Shown: positions 36,019-43,212 of the stretch, piece by piece
Layout: each line of letters begins with the position of its first letter
Position numbering within the stretch: the stretch's first letter is position 1
Source: Chryseobacterium gleum
GTDB lineage: Bacteria; Bacteroidota; Bacteroidia; Flavobacteriales_F; PHOS-HE28
Length of the DNA stretch: 64,000 nt
Reading direction: 5' to 3'
NCBI GenBank assembly: GCA_945872795.1
Contig: CAMCAZ010000003.1
Location: 47,989-111,988 of the forward strand
Notes under the pieces: generated by a model
Seen by the model: the letters and a program-made list of their open reading frames with translations, nothing else
Databases searched by the model: none
Told to the model about the DNA's origin: nothing
Made by a program: the position numbers and the translations under genes

Positions 36019-37898
36019 CCTTTGGCGGTGATCCGGGAGGCGTCAATGCCCTGGGCGATCACGAAGTCGCGCACGGCCTGTGCCCGTTGATCGCTCAGCG
36101 TGAGGTTGGCGGCATCGGCGCCCACGTTATCGGTGTGGCCGCCCAGTTCGATGCGCAACGTGGTGTTGGTTCGGAGCAGTTGCACGAGCTTCTCCAGTTC
36201 GGCGTTGGATGCCGGCAGGAGGTCATAGCTGGCGGTGTTGAAGAAGATGTTGCGCAGGGCGATGACACTGCCGGCGGTGAGCGGGCTCAGGGGCACGTTG
36301 AGCGTGTAAGGCTCCTTGGGCGTACCGGTGGCCACATCGTAGTTCTGTGAGAAGAAGAGGTAGCCTTCGCTGCTGGCGTTCAGCGCGTAGCTGCGTCCGG
36401 CGGGGATGCACACCAGGAACTCCCCGGTGCGCGGATCGCTGTAGGCACCGGTGGCGAGCTTTCCGGTCGCGAGGTCGTAGAGCTGCACATCGGCCTCCAC
36501 GGGCTGGCCATTGGTCCGATCGGTGACCTTCCCGCGGATGAAGCTCACGGCCAGCGGGCGCGCCTCCGGATAGAGCTCGAAGCTGTAGAGGTCCAGGTCG
36601 CCGAGACCGCCCTCACGATCGCTGGCGAAGTAGGCCACCTCCCCATCAGCGCTCACCAACAGGCTGTTCTCGTCGGCACCGGTGTTGATGGGATAGCCCA
36701 AGTTCAGGGCCTTGCCCCAGCTGCCATCCTCCTCCTTTCGGCTCACGAAGATGTCCAACCCGCCGAAGCCCGGATGTCCGTTGCTGCTGAAGTACAGCGT
36801 GCGACCATCGGGGTGGATCTGCACGCTCTCCTCCTGGTAGGGGGTGTTCACGTTGGCCCCCAGTTTCTCGGGCTTGCTCCAGGTGCCGTCCTCCTGCAGC
36901 GCCGTGGTGTAGATGTCCATGCTCTTGATCCCGTCCTGCGCCTGTGTGCCGCGGATGAAGTAGAGCGTGCGACCGTCACTGGCCATGCTGGGCTGGGTCT
37001 CCCAATTGCGGGAGTTCACCGGCGGGCCCAGGTTCTCCGGCGGTGTCCAGCGGTCGCCGATGCGCCGGCTGATGAAGAGGTCACAGCTGCCGAAGCCCTG
37101 CAGGGATCCACCATAGGACCCATCCTCCGTGGCGCATTTGGTGAAGACGATGAAGCGTCCGTCCGGCGTGAGCGTACCCGCGCCTTCGTTGTATTGGCGG
37201 GTGTTCACCGTGGGGATGGGCTTCGCGGCCTGCCACGCCCCCTGTGCATCACGGTGGCTCACCATGAAGTCCTCCTGCATGCCCCAGGGGATCAGCTCGG
37301 GATCCTTCACACGGCGGGTATAGATCAGGGTGGCGTCATCGGCGGTGATGCAGGGGTAATACTCCGGGTCTGCACTGTTCACCGCAGGCCCCAGGTTCTT
37401 CGGCTCGAAGGGAACAGGTTGCTGGATGGCGCGTGCCGCGAAGGTGCAATTGTCCAAGCCCAACCGTGCGCGTGCCTTGCGCAGGGGGTCCTGCTCCTTT
37501 TCCAGGTACCCTTTGTAGTTCTTCTCGGCCTCGACATACTGTCCATTGCGGAACTCCAGGTCGGCGAGGTGCAGTTGGGCCGTTGGGAAGAAGCGCGGGG
37601 CGATGGCCATCACCTCGCGGTAACGCGCGATGGCCTCGTCGTCCTGGCCCCGTTGTTCGGCGATCTCGGCCAGCATGATCCGGGGCTCCACGAAACGTTC
37701 ATCGGCCTGCGCCGCCTTGGAGAACTCATTGAAGGCGCACTCCATCTTCCGCTGCTGCATGCATGCCACCCCGCTCTCGTAGCGCTTGATGGCGCCTTTA
37801 TCGGAAGTGCTGTACCCACCGGGTTGCCCGATCGTAAGACCCGGCAGCAGGTTCATCAGCACGACCAGCAGGCCAAGGCAATACTTCCTCATGGGCAT
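35934..37898 (-). CDS. PorE-like T9SS component: TPR, PD40/WD40, CRD, OmpA
   Basis: This 654-residue protein has an N-terminal signal peptide and then TPR units (about 20-155). Next come beta-propeller repeats with PDGRTLYFSSNGHPGFGGLD and SADGEVAYFASDREGGLGDLD (about 170-420). A carboxypeptidase-regulatory-like domain follows (VRGK-type IRGKVTDRTNGQPVEADV, about 430-520). An OmpA C-terminal domain (about 545-654) carries the peptidoglycan-binding TLSDQRAQAVRDF motif. This order matches PorE of the type IX secretion system, a peptidoglycan-linked anchor. The start ATG at 37898 shares an A with the queE stop (TGATG), so queE and this gene are coupled. A second ATG at 37892 is also possible. 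Confidence 0.85.
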   Translation of the reverse strand: MPMRKYCLGLLVVLMNLLPGLTIGQPGGYSTSDKGAIKRYESGVACMQQRKMECAFNEFSKAAQADERFVEPRIMLAEIAEQRGQDDEAIARYREVMAIAPRFFPTAQLHLADLEFRNGQYVEAEKNYKGYLEKEQDPLRKARARLGLDNCTFAARAIQQPVPFEPKNLGPAVNSADPEYYPCITADDATLIYTRRVKDPELIPWGMQEDFMVSHRDAQGAWQAAKPIPTVNTRQYNEGAGTLTPDGRFIVFTKCATEDGSYGGSLQGFGSCDLFISRRIGDRWTPPENLGPPVNSRNWETQPSMASDGRTLYFIRGTQAQDGIKSMDIYTTALQEDGTWSKPEKLGANVNTPYQEESVQIHPDGRTLYFSSNGHPGFGGLDIFVSRKEEDGSWGKALNLGYPINTGADENSLLVSADGEVAYFASDREGGLGDLDLYSFELYPEARPLAVSFIRGKVTDRTNGQPVEADVQLYDLATGKLATGAYSDPRTGEFLVCIPAGRSYALNASSEGYLFFSQNYDVATGTPKEPYTLNVPLSPLTAGSVIALRNIFFNTASYDLLPASNAELEKLVQLLRTNTTLRIELGGHTDNVGADAANLTLSDQRAQAVRDFVIAQGIDASRITAKGYGETKPVATNDTEEGRAQNRRTEVTVL

Positions 37899-38500
37899 CA
37901 AGGAATGTTGAGATACTTGTGGGTCTGCAGCGAGATACGCCACTGCGGCAGGGCCTTCACATGCTCCACGATGAGCGGCATGATGGTCTCGCGTTTGCTC
38001 CATTCGGGTTGCAGGAACAGGGTGCATTCGGCGGGCAAGCGGGAAGCGTGCTCTTCGGCCCACAGCAGGTCGTGTTTGTTCAGGACGATCACCTTCAGTT
38101 CATGCGCTGCCGTGAAGATCTCGGGCAGCGGTGCCTTGAACTTCTTCGGACTGAAGCAGATATGGTGCCAATCACCGGAGAGCGGGTGGGTTCCGCTGGT
38201 CTCGATGTGGGTGCGGAAGCCCGCAGCGCGCAGGGCACGGGTCAGGGGTCCCAGGTCATGCATCAATGGTTCGCCCCCCGTGATCACCACGATCCGCGCG
38301 GGATGTTGCAGGGCCCCGGCGACCAGGTCCTCCACGGAGAACGTCGGGTGTCTGGAGGCATCCCAGCTCTCCTTCACATCGCACCAGGCACAGCCCACGT
38401 CACAGCCCCCCAGGCGGATGAAGTAGGCCGCCTGGCCACTGAACAGACCCTCACCCTGTACGGTGTAGAAGGCCTCCATCACGGGGAGCTTGGGTGACAT
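37898..38500 (-). CDS. queE: 7-carboxy-7-deazaguanine synthase
   Basis: This 200-residue radical-SAM enzyme converts 6-carboxy-tetrahydropterin to 7-carboxy-7-deazaguanine in queuosine synthesis. The cluster motif is C33-x3-C37-x2-C40 (CDVGCAWCD), and ITGGEPLMHD is the SAM-binding GGE strand. ATG 38500 gives MSPKLPVMEAFYTVQGEG, the usual QueE start; the longer frame adds eight residues. The partner genes queC and queD are not in this window. Its stop overlaps the PorE-like start. Confidence 0.93.
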   Translation of the reverse strand: MSPKLPVMEAFYTVQGEGLFSGQAAYFIRLGGCDVGCAWCDVKESWDASRHPTFSVEDLVAGALQHPARIVVITGGEPLMHDLGPLTRALRAAGFRTHIETSGTHPLSGDWHHICFSPKKFKAPLPEIFTAAHELKVIVLNKHDLLWAEEHASRLPAECTLFLQPEWSKRETIMPLIVEHVKALPQWRISLQTHKYLNIP

Positions 38501-38562
38501 GGCGGCAAAGGAACGAAGATGCAAGCCGACTCTGGCGGCGCTGCGCGCGAAGTACGGGATGC

Positions 38563-38758
38563 TGGCTGCTAGCTACTGGCTGTTGGCTACTGGCTGCTAG
38601 CTAATGGCTACTGGCTGTTGGCTGTTGGCTACTGGCTGTTGGCTACTGGCTGCTAGCTACTGGCTGTTGGCTGTTGGCTGTTGGCTGTTGGCTGTTGGCT
38701 ACTGGCTACTGGCAGCTAGCTACTGGCTGTTGGCTACTAGCTGCTGGCTATTGGCTGA
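38563..38758. repeat. 28-unit heptanucleotide tandem repeat
   Basis: Twenty-eight consecutive 7-base units, mainly TGGCTGT and TGGCTAC with variants TAGCTAC, TGGCTGC, TAGCTAA and TGGCAGC, run without any indel for 196 bases. Three units are 21 bases, so a frame reads through it as repeating Trp-Leu-Leu-Ala, but no start, signal or continuation makes this a gene. It lies 62 bases upstream of queE. Units are degenerate, which suggests age. Confidence 0.92.
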
Positions 38759-39178
38759 TCGGCAAAAAGAAAAGCCCACACAGAGCCACGTTCATAGAAC
38801 CCATGGTTATCACATGGGCGGGACCGCGATGATGGCTTCCGTAATCCTCCTGATGCCGAAGCATGTCCGCACCGAAGTGTGGCTGAGGCCCGCCGTAGAC
38901 CACCGAGGATGCGATCCCTGATGGAAATTGTTGGTTCCGATGAACAGATGGCCTGTGTGGGCTTCGCGGTGACGACCTCCCGCATGGGACGATCGTGGGA
39001 TGCTGACAGGTTCGATGGTAAGAACGACGGGACGAATTTAAGGCGCGAACAAGGCCATGACCACCCTTGGTGGATAACTCCTTGTGGGGACTGCTGCTAT
39101 ATCGCAGCTGCGGGCGGATCATGATCGTGGAGCTGCTGTTGCGTTGCACAGCAGCGGGCTGATCATGATCAGCCCCTC
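38759..39178. other. 420-base gap, no gene seen
   Basis: No frame in this gap gives a protein-like product that I trust. Near its right end are two hairpins (39132-39155 and 39156-39175), noted separately. Confidence 0.5.
39132..39175 (-). terminator. Two adjacent inverted repeats after the gene at 39179
   Basis: GCTGCTGT/ACAGCAGC forms a stem with an 8-base loop (39132-39155), and a perfect 20-base palindrome, GGGCTGATCA/TGATCAGCCC, lies at 39156-39175. They begin just 3 bases beyond the stop of the minus-strand gene. No T-run follows, so termination is not certain; the palindrome could also bind protein. Confidence 0.35.
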
Positions 39179-39727
39179 CTACGACGTGGCATCGCCACGT
39201 TGCCCCACGAAATGATCCGCCTTGTCCTCGAAGAGGATGTTGAAGGTGGTGAGGCTTCCGTAGCAGCGGGTGATGTACTGCTGCAGGTCCACCTTGTCGG
39301 CCTCGCTGAGCGCGGGGTGTGCGTTGATCTTCTGCTCCAGCACGCGGAAGCGGTCGCGGATCATGACGATCTTGTGGAAGAAGTCGTCGATGGGCAGTTC
39401 CTTGCTCTTGAGCGAAGGGTCCTTGGGCCGCATCTCCAGCATGCCGCCTTCGTACTTGCGGGCCATTTCCACGGGCCGCTGGGGCATCTGCAGTTCCTCG
39501 AGCACCTCGCGCAGGGAATCGCGCACGATGTCCAGGTCCAAGGGCTCCTGGCCGACCTCCGCGCCGGGTGCGATGGTCACCAAGCCCTCGAAACTGCGAC
39601 TGATGGGCTGTTCGCCGTGATCCTTGAAGAACACGTGCACGGTGCGCTGGTCGATGTCATACACCACGCCCACGCCCATGGTGGGGTGCTTCACGCGTGC
39701 CCCGATGCTGATGTCATAGAATTCCAT
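39179..39727 (-). CDS. Hypothetical protein with an N-terminal CarD/Tudor-like segment
   Basis: This 182-residue protein opens with VKHPTMGVGVVYDIDQRTVHVFF split over two strands, which recalls the CarD/TRCF RNA-polymerase-interaction or Tudor-like fold (kept to short excerpts: HPTMGVGVVYDID). The rest is helical and contains the conserved ELPIDDFFHKIVMIRDRFRV segment and a terminal KADHFVGQ. No signal peptide. It probably acts in the cytoplasm, next to a GreA/GreB-like gene; a transcription-linked role is only an inference. Confidence 0.65.
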   Translation of the reverse strand: MEFYDISIGARVKHPTMGVGVVYDIDQRTVHVFFKDHGEQPISRSFEGLVTIAPGAEVGQEPLDLDIVRDSLREVLEELQMPQRPVEMARKYEGGMLEMRPKDPSLKSKELPIDDFFHKIVMIRDRFRVLEQKINAHPALSEADKVDLQQYITRCYGSLTTFNILFEDKADHFVGQRGDATS

Positions 39728-39792
39728 GGCTTCGCGGCCGCTGCGTTCTGGTCACGCGCATCGGCCGGTCGCAAAGGAAAGCCAGAAGAGCT

Positions 39793-40251
39793 TCAGCAGA
39801 TGTCCTGCACCGTGTAGGTCAGCCCGTTGAAGGTGACCCTGTCCCCGACCGAACGCCCGATGAGCGCGTTGATCAACGGGGCCTTGACAGAGACCCCGAG
39901 ATAGAACTTCCCTCCCGCGTCGAACTCCTCGAGGCTGGTGGCCACCAGGAAGTTGCGCTGGTCGGTGTGGACCACGGCACCGTACTGCACGATGTCCAGC
40001 TTCACGGACGGATCGATGAGCGCCAACTGATCGAGGTCGTTTTCGAGGTGTTCCAACTGTTCCCCGAGCGAGTTCATCAGTTCCACATCGCCTCCGCGCG
40101 TGCTTTCCGTCTGGCTGGCACTTTCGGCGTTGTCGTCGCCGATCGTCACAGCCTTCAGTTCGTTGATACGGTCGCGAAGTTCACTGGCGGTGGCCTCCAT
40201 GCGGGTGCGTGCGGCCTTCAGTACGCTGCGTTTGAGCGAGGATCGATCCAT
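39793..40251 (-). CDS. GreA/GreB-family transcription elongation factor-like protein
   Basis: This 152-residue protein has an N-terminal coiled-coil (about 10-80) and a GreA/GreB C-terminal FKBP-like domain (about 85-152), with KFYLGVSVKAPLINALIGRS and the GDRVTFNG motif. The coiled coil is acidic at its tip (DDNAESASQTEST). Whether it cleaves backtracked transcripts or plays another role (for example Gfh- or Rnk-like) is unclear. A TACCTTCG box lies 27 bases upstream. Confidence 0.85.
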   Translation of the reverse strand: MDRSSLKRSVLKAARTRMEATASELRDRINELKAVTIGDDNAESASQTESTRGGDVELMNSLGEQLEHLENDLDQLALIDPSVKLDIVQYGAVVHTDQRNFLVATSLEEFDAGGKFYLGVSVKAPLINALIGRSVGDRVTFNGLTYTVQDIC

Positions 40252-40278
40252 GTTCCGGGGTTGTTTGAATGGTTGTTC

Positions 40279-40286
40279 CGAAGGTA
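40279..40286 (-). promoter_or_regulatory. Possible -7 box of the Gre-like gene
   Basis: The minus strand reads TACCTTCG, the TAnnTTCG variant found at other housekeeping genes here. No -33 TTG at 19-21 bases. Confidence 0.35.
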
Positions 40287-40491
40287 CCCCTCAGACGAGC
40301 GCTCGCGCATGACGGAAGGCAGGTCGCGGTCAATGCTAAATGACCAGCCAATGCCTTTGCAGCATTAGGAAAACACGGATTCGCTTGCGCCACCTGATGT
40401 TGGATGTACGAAGATCGTTCGCCGAACACATTGTACAAGCCCTTCGAAAATGGACAACGCCTAGGAGATCGAGCCTTCACAGCGAGTAAGT

Positions 40492-40674
40492 ATGACCTTG
40501 ATCGCGGATGCGTACCGCGACCTGCTGAAGGAACTGCACGCCCATGGCAGCGTGCGTAACCTGCGCGACCGACGCAGCGACCACTACCGCCTGGAGCTGC
40601 GCCAACAGCCCAACGCGGAACAACAGCGCAGAGACAACGGAGAACGCACTCAGCGCAAGCGGCCCACGGGGTAA
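40492..40674 (+). other. Possible small ORF, 60 codons
   Basis: ATG 40492 opens a 60-codon frame with MTLIADAYRDLLKELH and a basic tail. It overlaps the 3' end of the convergent peptidase gene by 25 bases. Composition is coding-like at first, then Gln/Arg-rich and doubtful. It could be the start of a lost gene. Confidence 0.3.
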
Positions 40675-42374
40675 AGTTGATGGCCGGGCTCGAAGTACGG
40701 CGAGCGCTGGTACACCCAGTACAGCTGCCCCCAGGCATCGTTCGCCAGGGCGCGATCGGCGGCTTTGGCGGCTTCCAGTTCGCGGCGGAGATCAGGGTCC
40801 TTTGCCAAGAGTTCGGCGGCGATGTCCTCGAAGACATAGGCACTGAACCATTCCTTCTGCTGGAGGATGGCATCGAAGAAGCCCCAGGCGAAGAAGCTGT
40901 CGCTGGCGCGCGGTTCCAGGATCTCCATCACCAGCCTGTCGGTGGGGTGGCCCATGGGCACCAGCACATCACCGGGGAGCAGTTTCATCGCGCCGCGCCC
41001 CATCGCGGTGGTGATGCCGTGGTGCAGATAGTGGCCTTCGTAGGGTGAGGACGCTGTCCGGTAGCCCGCGATGCGTTGGAGATCGGCATCCATCTTCCTC
41101 CGCTCGGTGAGCACTTCCATCGGCACACCGTCCAGTTCCAGTCGCTCGATCACCTCGCGCCACGCTTGGGGAATGAGGTAGGCCTTTGGTTTGGTGATGG
41201 TGAGAGCGGGCACGAAGCGGTCCATCCAGGGCACCACGGTATCGGTCGGGTGGTCATGGTCATAGTACAAGCGCGGCAAGCCACTGACCGCGCTGGGCTT
41301 GGTTCCGGCGCGGTAGCCCTTCCACGGGAGCTGCTCCACCTGGCCGGTATCCACCCTGTAGTTGAAGCCGAACTCCGTGGCAGCGGCCGTGTGGCGCCGA
41401 GCATCCTCCCGCGATTGGGTCAGCCCCATCCCTTCGCGGTCCATGACCGCCAATGTGGCCAGCATCAGTTGGAAGGTGGCGTTCACCCGCTCGGCAAAGG
41501 GCTTGAGCATGTGCGTCTCGCTGAGGATGCCAATGCGCTGCTGCAAACCTGCGTGACCACTGCTGTAGCGTGGTCCGTCAAGGAAGCCCTCCAGGCCTTG
41601 TTCCGGATGGTCCTTCACGGTCTCGAAATAGGGGCACATCAGCTGCCCGCGCCTGTTCATCCATTCGGACAGCCCGGGTTTCAGCGTGGAGCTCAGGTAG
41701 CTCCGCAGGGCCGGGTCCAAACGGTCGGGATGGGTGGTAAGCAGTTCCATCACGTATTGGTGATCGGCGCCGTTGCTTACGTGGGTCTCGAAGTAGATGT
41801 CCGGGTCCCAGTGGTGGAGCGCCTTCAGCAGGTCGCGGGTGTTGCGACTGTCGGCTTTGATGAAGTCGCGGTTGAGGTCCAGGTTGCGGACATTGGCACG
41901 GAAGCCGTACTCCTCGGGACCGTTCTGGTTGGCGCGGCTGTGGCTGTTGCGCTGCTGGGCCCCGCTCACATTGTAGACGGGCACGATGCAGACGGCGGTG
42001 TTGGCCAGCAGGCCCATGTACTGGTCGCTGTCGAGCAGGGCCTGTGCGAGCAGCAAGCTGGCATCGACGCCATCGGGTTCGCCGGGGTGGATGCCGTTGG
42101 TGATCCACAGGATGGACTTGCCGGCTGCGCGAAGGCTGTCGGGATGCGGGAAGGTGCCATCGTGGAGCACAAAGAGATGGATGGGCGAACCGTTGTCATC
42201 GGTCCCCATCACGCTCATGGTGGCTCCCGAGCGCGTGTCGGCCAGCTCGCGGAACGCCGCGATGGTCTCCGCCCAGGCGGGTGTGGTGCTGCCGCTGAAG
42301 GACCATTGCGTGAAGGCCGCATCCCCACCGAATGCGATCGCAGCGAGCATCACCACCGCTCTTCCGAAGCTCAC
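40650..42374 (-). CDS. Secreted M14-family zinc carboxypeptidase
   Basis: This 574-residue protein has an N-terminal hydrophobic signal and an M14 domain. Zinc ligands are seen in HPGEPDG (near residue 95) and a later His in YFETHVSNGADHQY (near 200). The conserved NLDLNRDF motif lies between them. The long C-terminal part (about 330-574) has a different, strand-rich character. Start: the frame opens with GTG 42374, and GTGA overlaps the upstream stop by 4 bases; an ATG eight codons later also precedes a signal. It probably cleaves peptides in the periplasm. Confidence 0.87.
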   Translation of the reverse strand: MSFGRAVVMLAAIAFGGDAAFTQWSFSGSTTPAWAETIAAFRELADTRSGATMSVMGTDDNGSPIHLFVLHDGTFPHPDSLRAAGKSILWITNGIHPGEPDGVDASLLLAQALLDSDQYMGLLANTAVCIVPVYNVSGAQQRNSHSRANQNGPEEYGFRANVRNLDLNRDFIKADSRNTRDLLKALHHWDPDIYFETHVSNGADHQYVMELLTTHPDRLDPALRSYLSSTLKPGLSEWMNRRGQLMCPYFETVKDHPEQGLEGFLDGPRYSSGHAGLQQRIGILSETHMLKPFAERVNATFQLMLATLAVMDREGMGLTQSREDARRHTAAATEFGFNYRVDTGQVEQLPWKGYRAGTKPSAVSGLPRLYYDHDHPTDTVVPWMDRFVPALTITKPKAYLIPQAWREVIERLELDGVPMEVLTERRKMDADLQRIAGYRTASSPYEGHYLHHGITTAMGRGAMKLLPGDVLVPMGHPTDRLVMEILEPRASDSFFAWGFFDAILQQKEWFSAYVFEDIAAELLAKDPDLRRELEAAKAADRALANDAWGQLYWVYQRSPYFEPGHQLYPVGRLR

Positions 42375-42730
42375 TGGATGCTGCGTTTGAAGACGAAGGT
42401 GTAGAACGGAAGCCCGGTACCCCCTGAGCCTTGGCTCATCTGCGGGATGATCGACGAATTCCCGGTCACCAGTTCAAAGCCCATGGCGTTCAGCGCCTCC
42501 ATTTCCCGGATCACCGGGCTCATGTCGAAGCGTTTGTCCGCTTTCTCCGGCTCGAATTCCTTATCCGGTGTTGCCTCCGAACCGATCTGCACGCTGATAC
42601 GCGTCTTCTTGGCTGCTTGCCAGGCGCTGATCACTGCATATTCCTCGGTCCTCTGCGCGGTGGTGGTGTTCTGGGCGATCGCGTCGGACAGGAGCAGGAA
42701 CATGCCCGTGATCATCAGAATGGTCCTCAT
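42371..42730 (-). CDS. Small secreted protein upstream of the carboxypeptidase
   Basis: This 119-residue protein has a signal peptide (cleavage near SDAIAQ) and a short mature domain with EYAVISAWQAAKKTRIS and a final LPFYTFVFKRSIQ strand, in the style of DUF4177-like domains. ATG 42730 is preferred because the upstream 75 codons lack a leader. The stop overlaps the carboxypeptidase start by 4 bases. A CCTTTG motif lies close upstream (about 42745). Confidence 0.65.
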   Translation of the reverse strand: MRTILMITGMFLLLSDAIAQNTTTAQRTEEYAVISAWQAAKKTRISVQIGSEATPDKEFEPEKADKRFDMSPVIREMEALNAMGFELVTGNSSIIPQMSQGSGGTGLPFYTFVFKRSIQ

Positions 42731-42828
42731 GGTGATGGTGATGTGTGGGACAAAGGAACGAGGGACCGACCATGGAGTGGATCGAGCGAGAAGGGTAAGC
42801 ACCTCACCCAAGGCACTTGGGCACTTCG

Positions 42829-42869
42829 CAAAAAGGCGACCCCGGCACCAAGGGCTTGGCACCAGGGTC
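42829..42869 (-). terminator. Strong minus-strand terminator
   Basis: Nearly the whole of 42838-42869 pairs with itself (GACCCTGGTGCCAAG / CTTGGTGCCGGGGTC with wobbles), and the minus strand then runs into GCCTTTTT. It lies downstream of the small ORF at 42906 and upstream of the gene at 42730. Confidence 0.75.
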
Positions 42870-42905
42870 TTCGGAACACAGGGCAGGGCCCTGGTCAGTT
42901 TGCTT

Positions 42906-43073
42906 TCAGGCTTCGGGGAAAGGCACGCTGCTCTCCTCCTCGGGTCGCTCATCATCGCTGGGCAGCACCACTTCGATCGTCACCGGTGGAAGGGGTTCCA
43001 CCGCGCGGTCCGCAAAGAGCTGTTCATCGTCGGTGAGGCAGAGGAGAAGGGTGAGTGTCTGGACGGGCCACAT
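42906..43073 (-). CDS. Candidate small protein of 55 residues
   Basis: From ATG 43073 the minus strand reads 55 codons. The N-terminal part is hydrophobic (VQTLTLLLCLTDD), then PLPPVTIEVVLPSDDE and an acidic tail to TGA at 42906. It is below the normal length cut-off. Support: its own downstream terminator at 42829-42869 and coherent composition. Against: short length, no recognised family and a weak promoter. It could also be read-through from the regulator gene at 43213. Confidence 0.35.
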   Translation of the reverse strand: MWPVQTLTLLLCLTDDEQLFADRAVEPLPPVTIEVVLPSDDERPEEESSVPFPEA

Positions 43074-43170
43074 GGTGTTGAGCGGTGTTAGCGAGGTGGG
43101 TGGTCAGCCCTGAAGCGCACCGCAAGATGGCACACAAGCGAAACGAAAGTCAAGACGAATGTTGATAATT

Positions 43171-43200
43171 CTTCGACGAACGATCCATTCCTTCGACGAA
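43171..43200. repeat. 10-base direct repeat, 20-base period
   Basis: CTTCGACGAA occurs at 43171-43180 and 43191-43200, exactly two helical turns apart, with similar flanks (ATT before each). It lies between the regulator stop (43213) and the candidate small gene (43073). It could be an operator, or chance. Confidence 0.3.
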
Positions 43201-43212
43201 TGAGCGCCTCGA

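Noticed and set aside
38563..38758. CRISPR array
   Set aside because: The units are 7 bases and contiguous, without spacers, and no cas genes are present.
38604..38921. ORF reading WLLATGCWLLA repeats
   Set aside because: It is only the 21-base multiple of a 7-base DNA repeat; no signal, domain or conserved continuation.
40181..40873. Minus-strand ORF of 230 codons
   Set aside because: It overlaps the M14 carboxypeptidase in another frame and has Ser/Arg/Pro-rich shadow composition.
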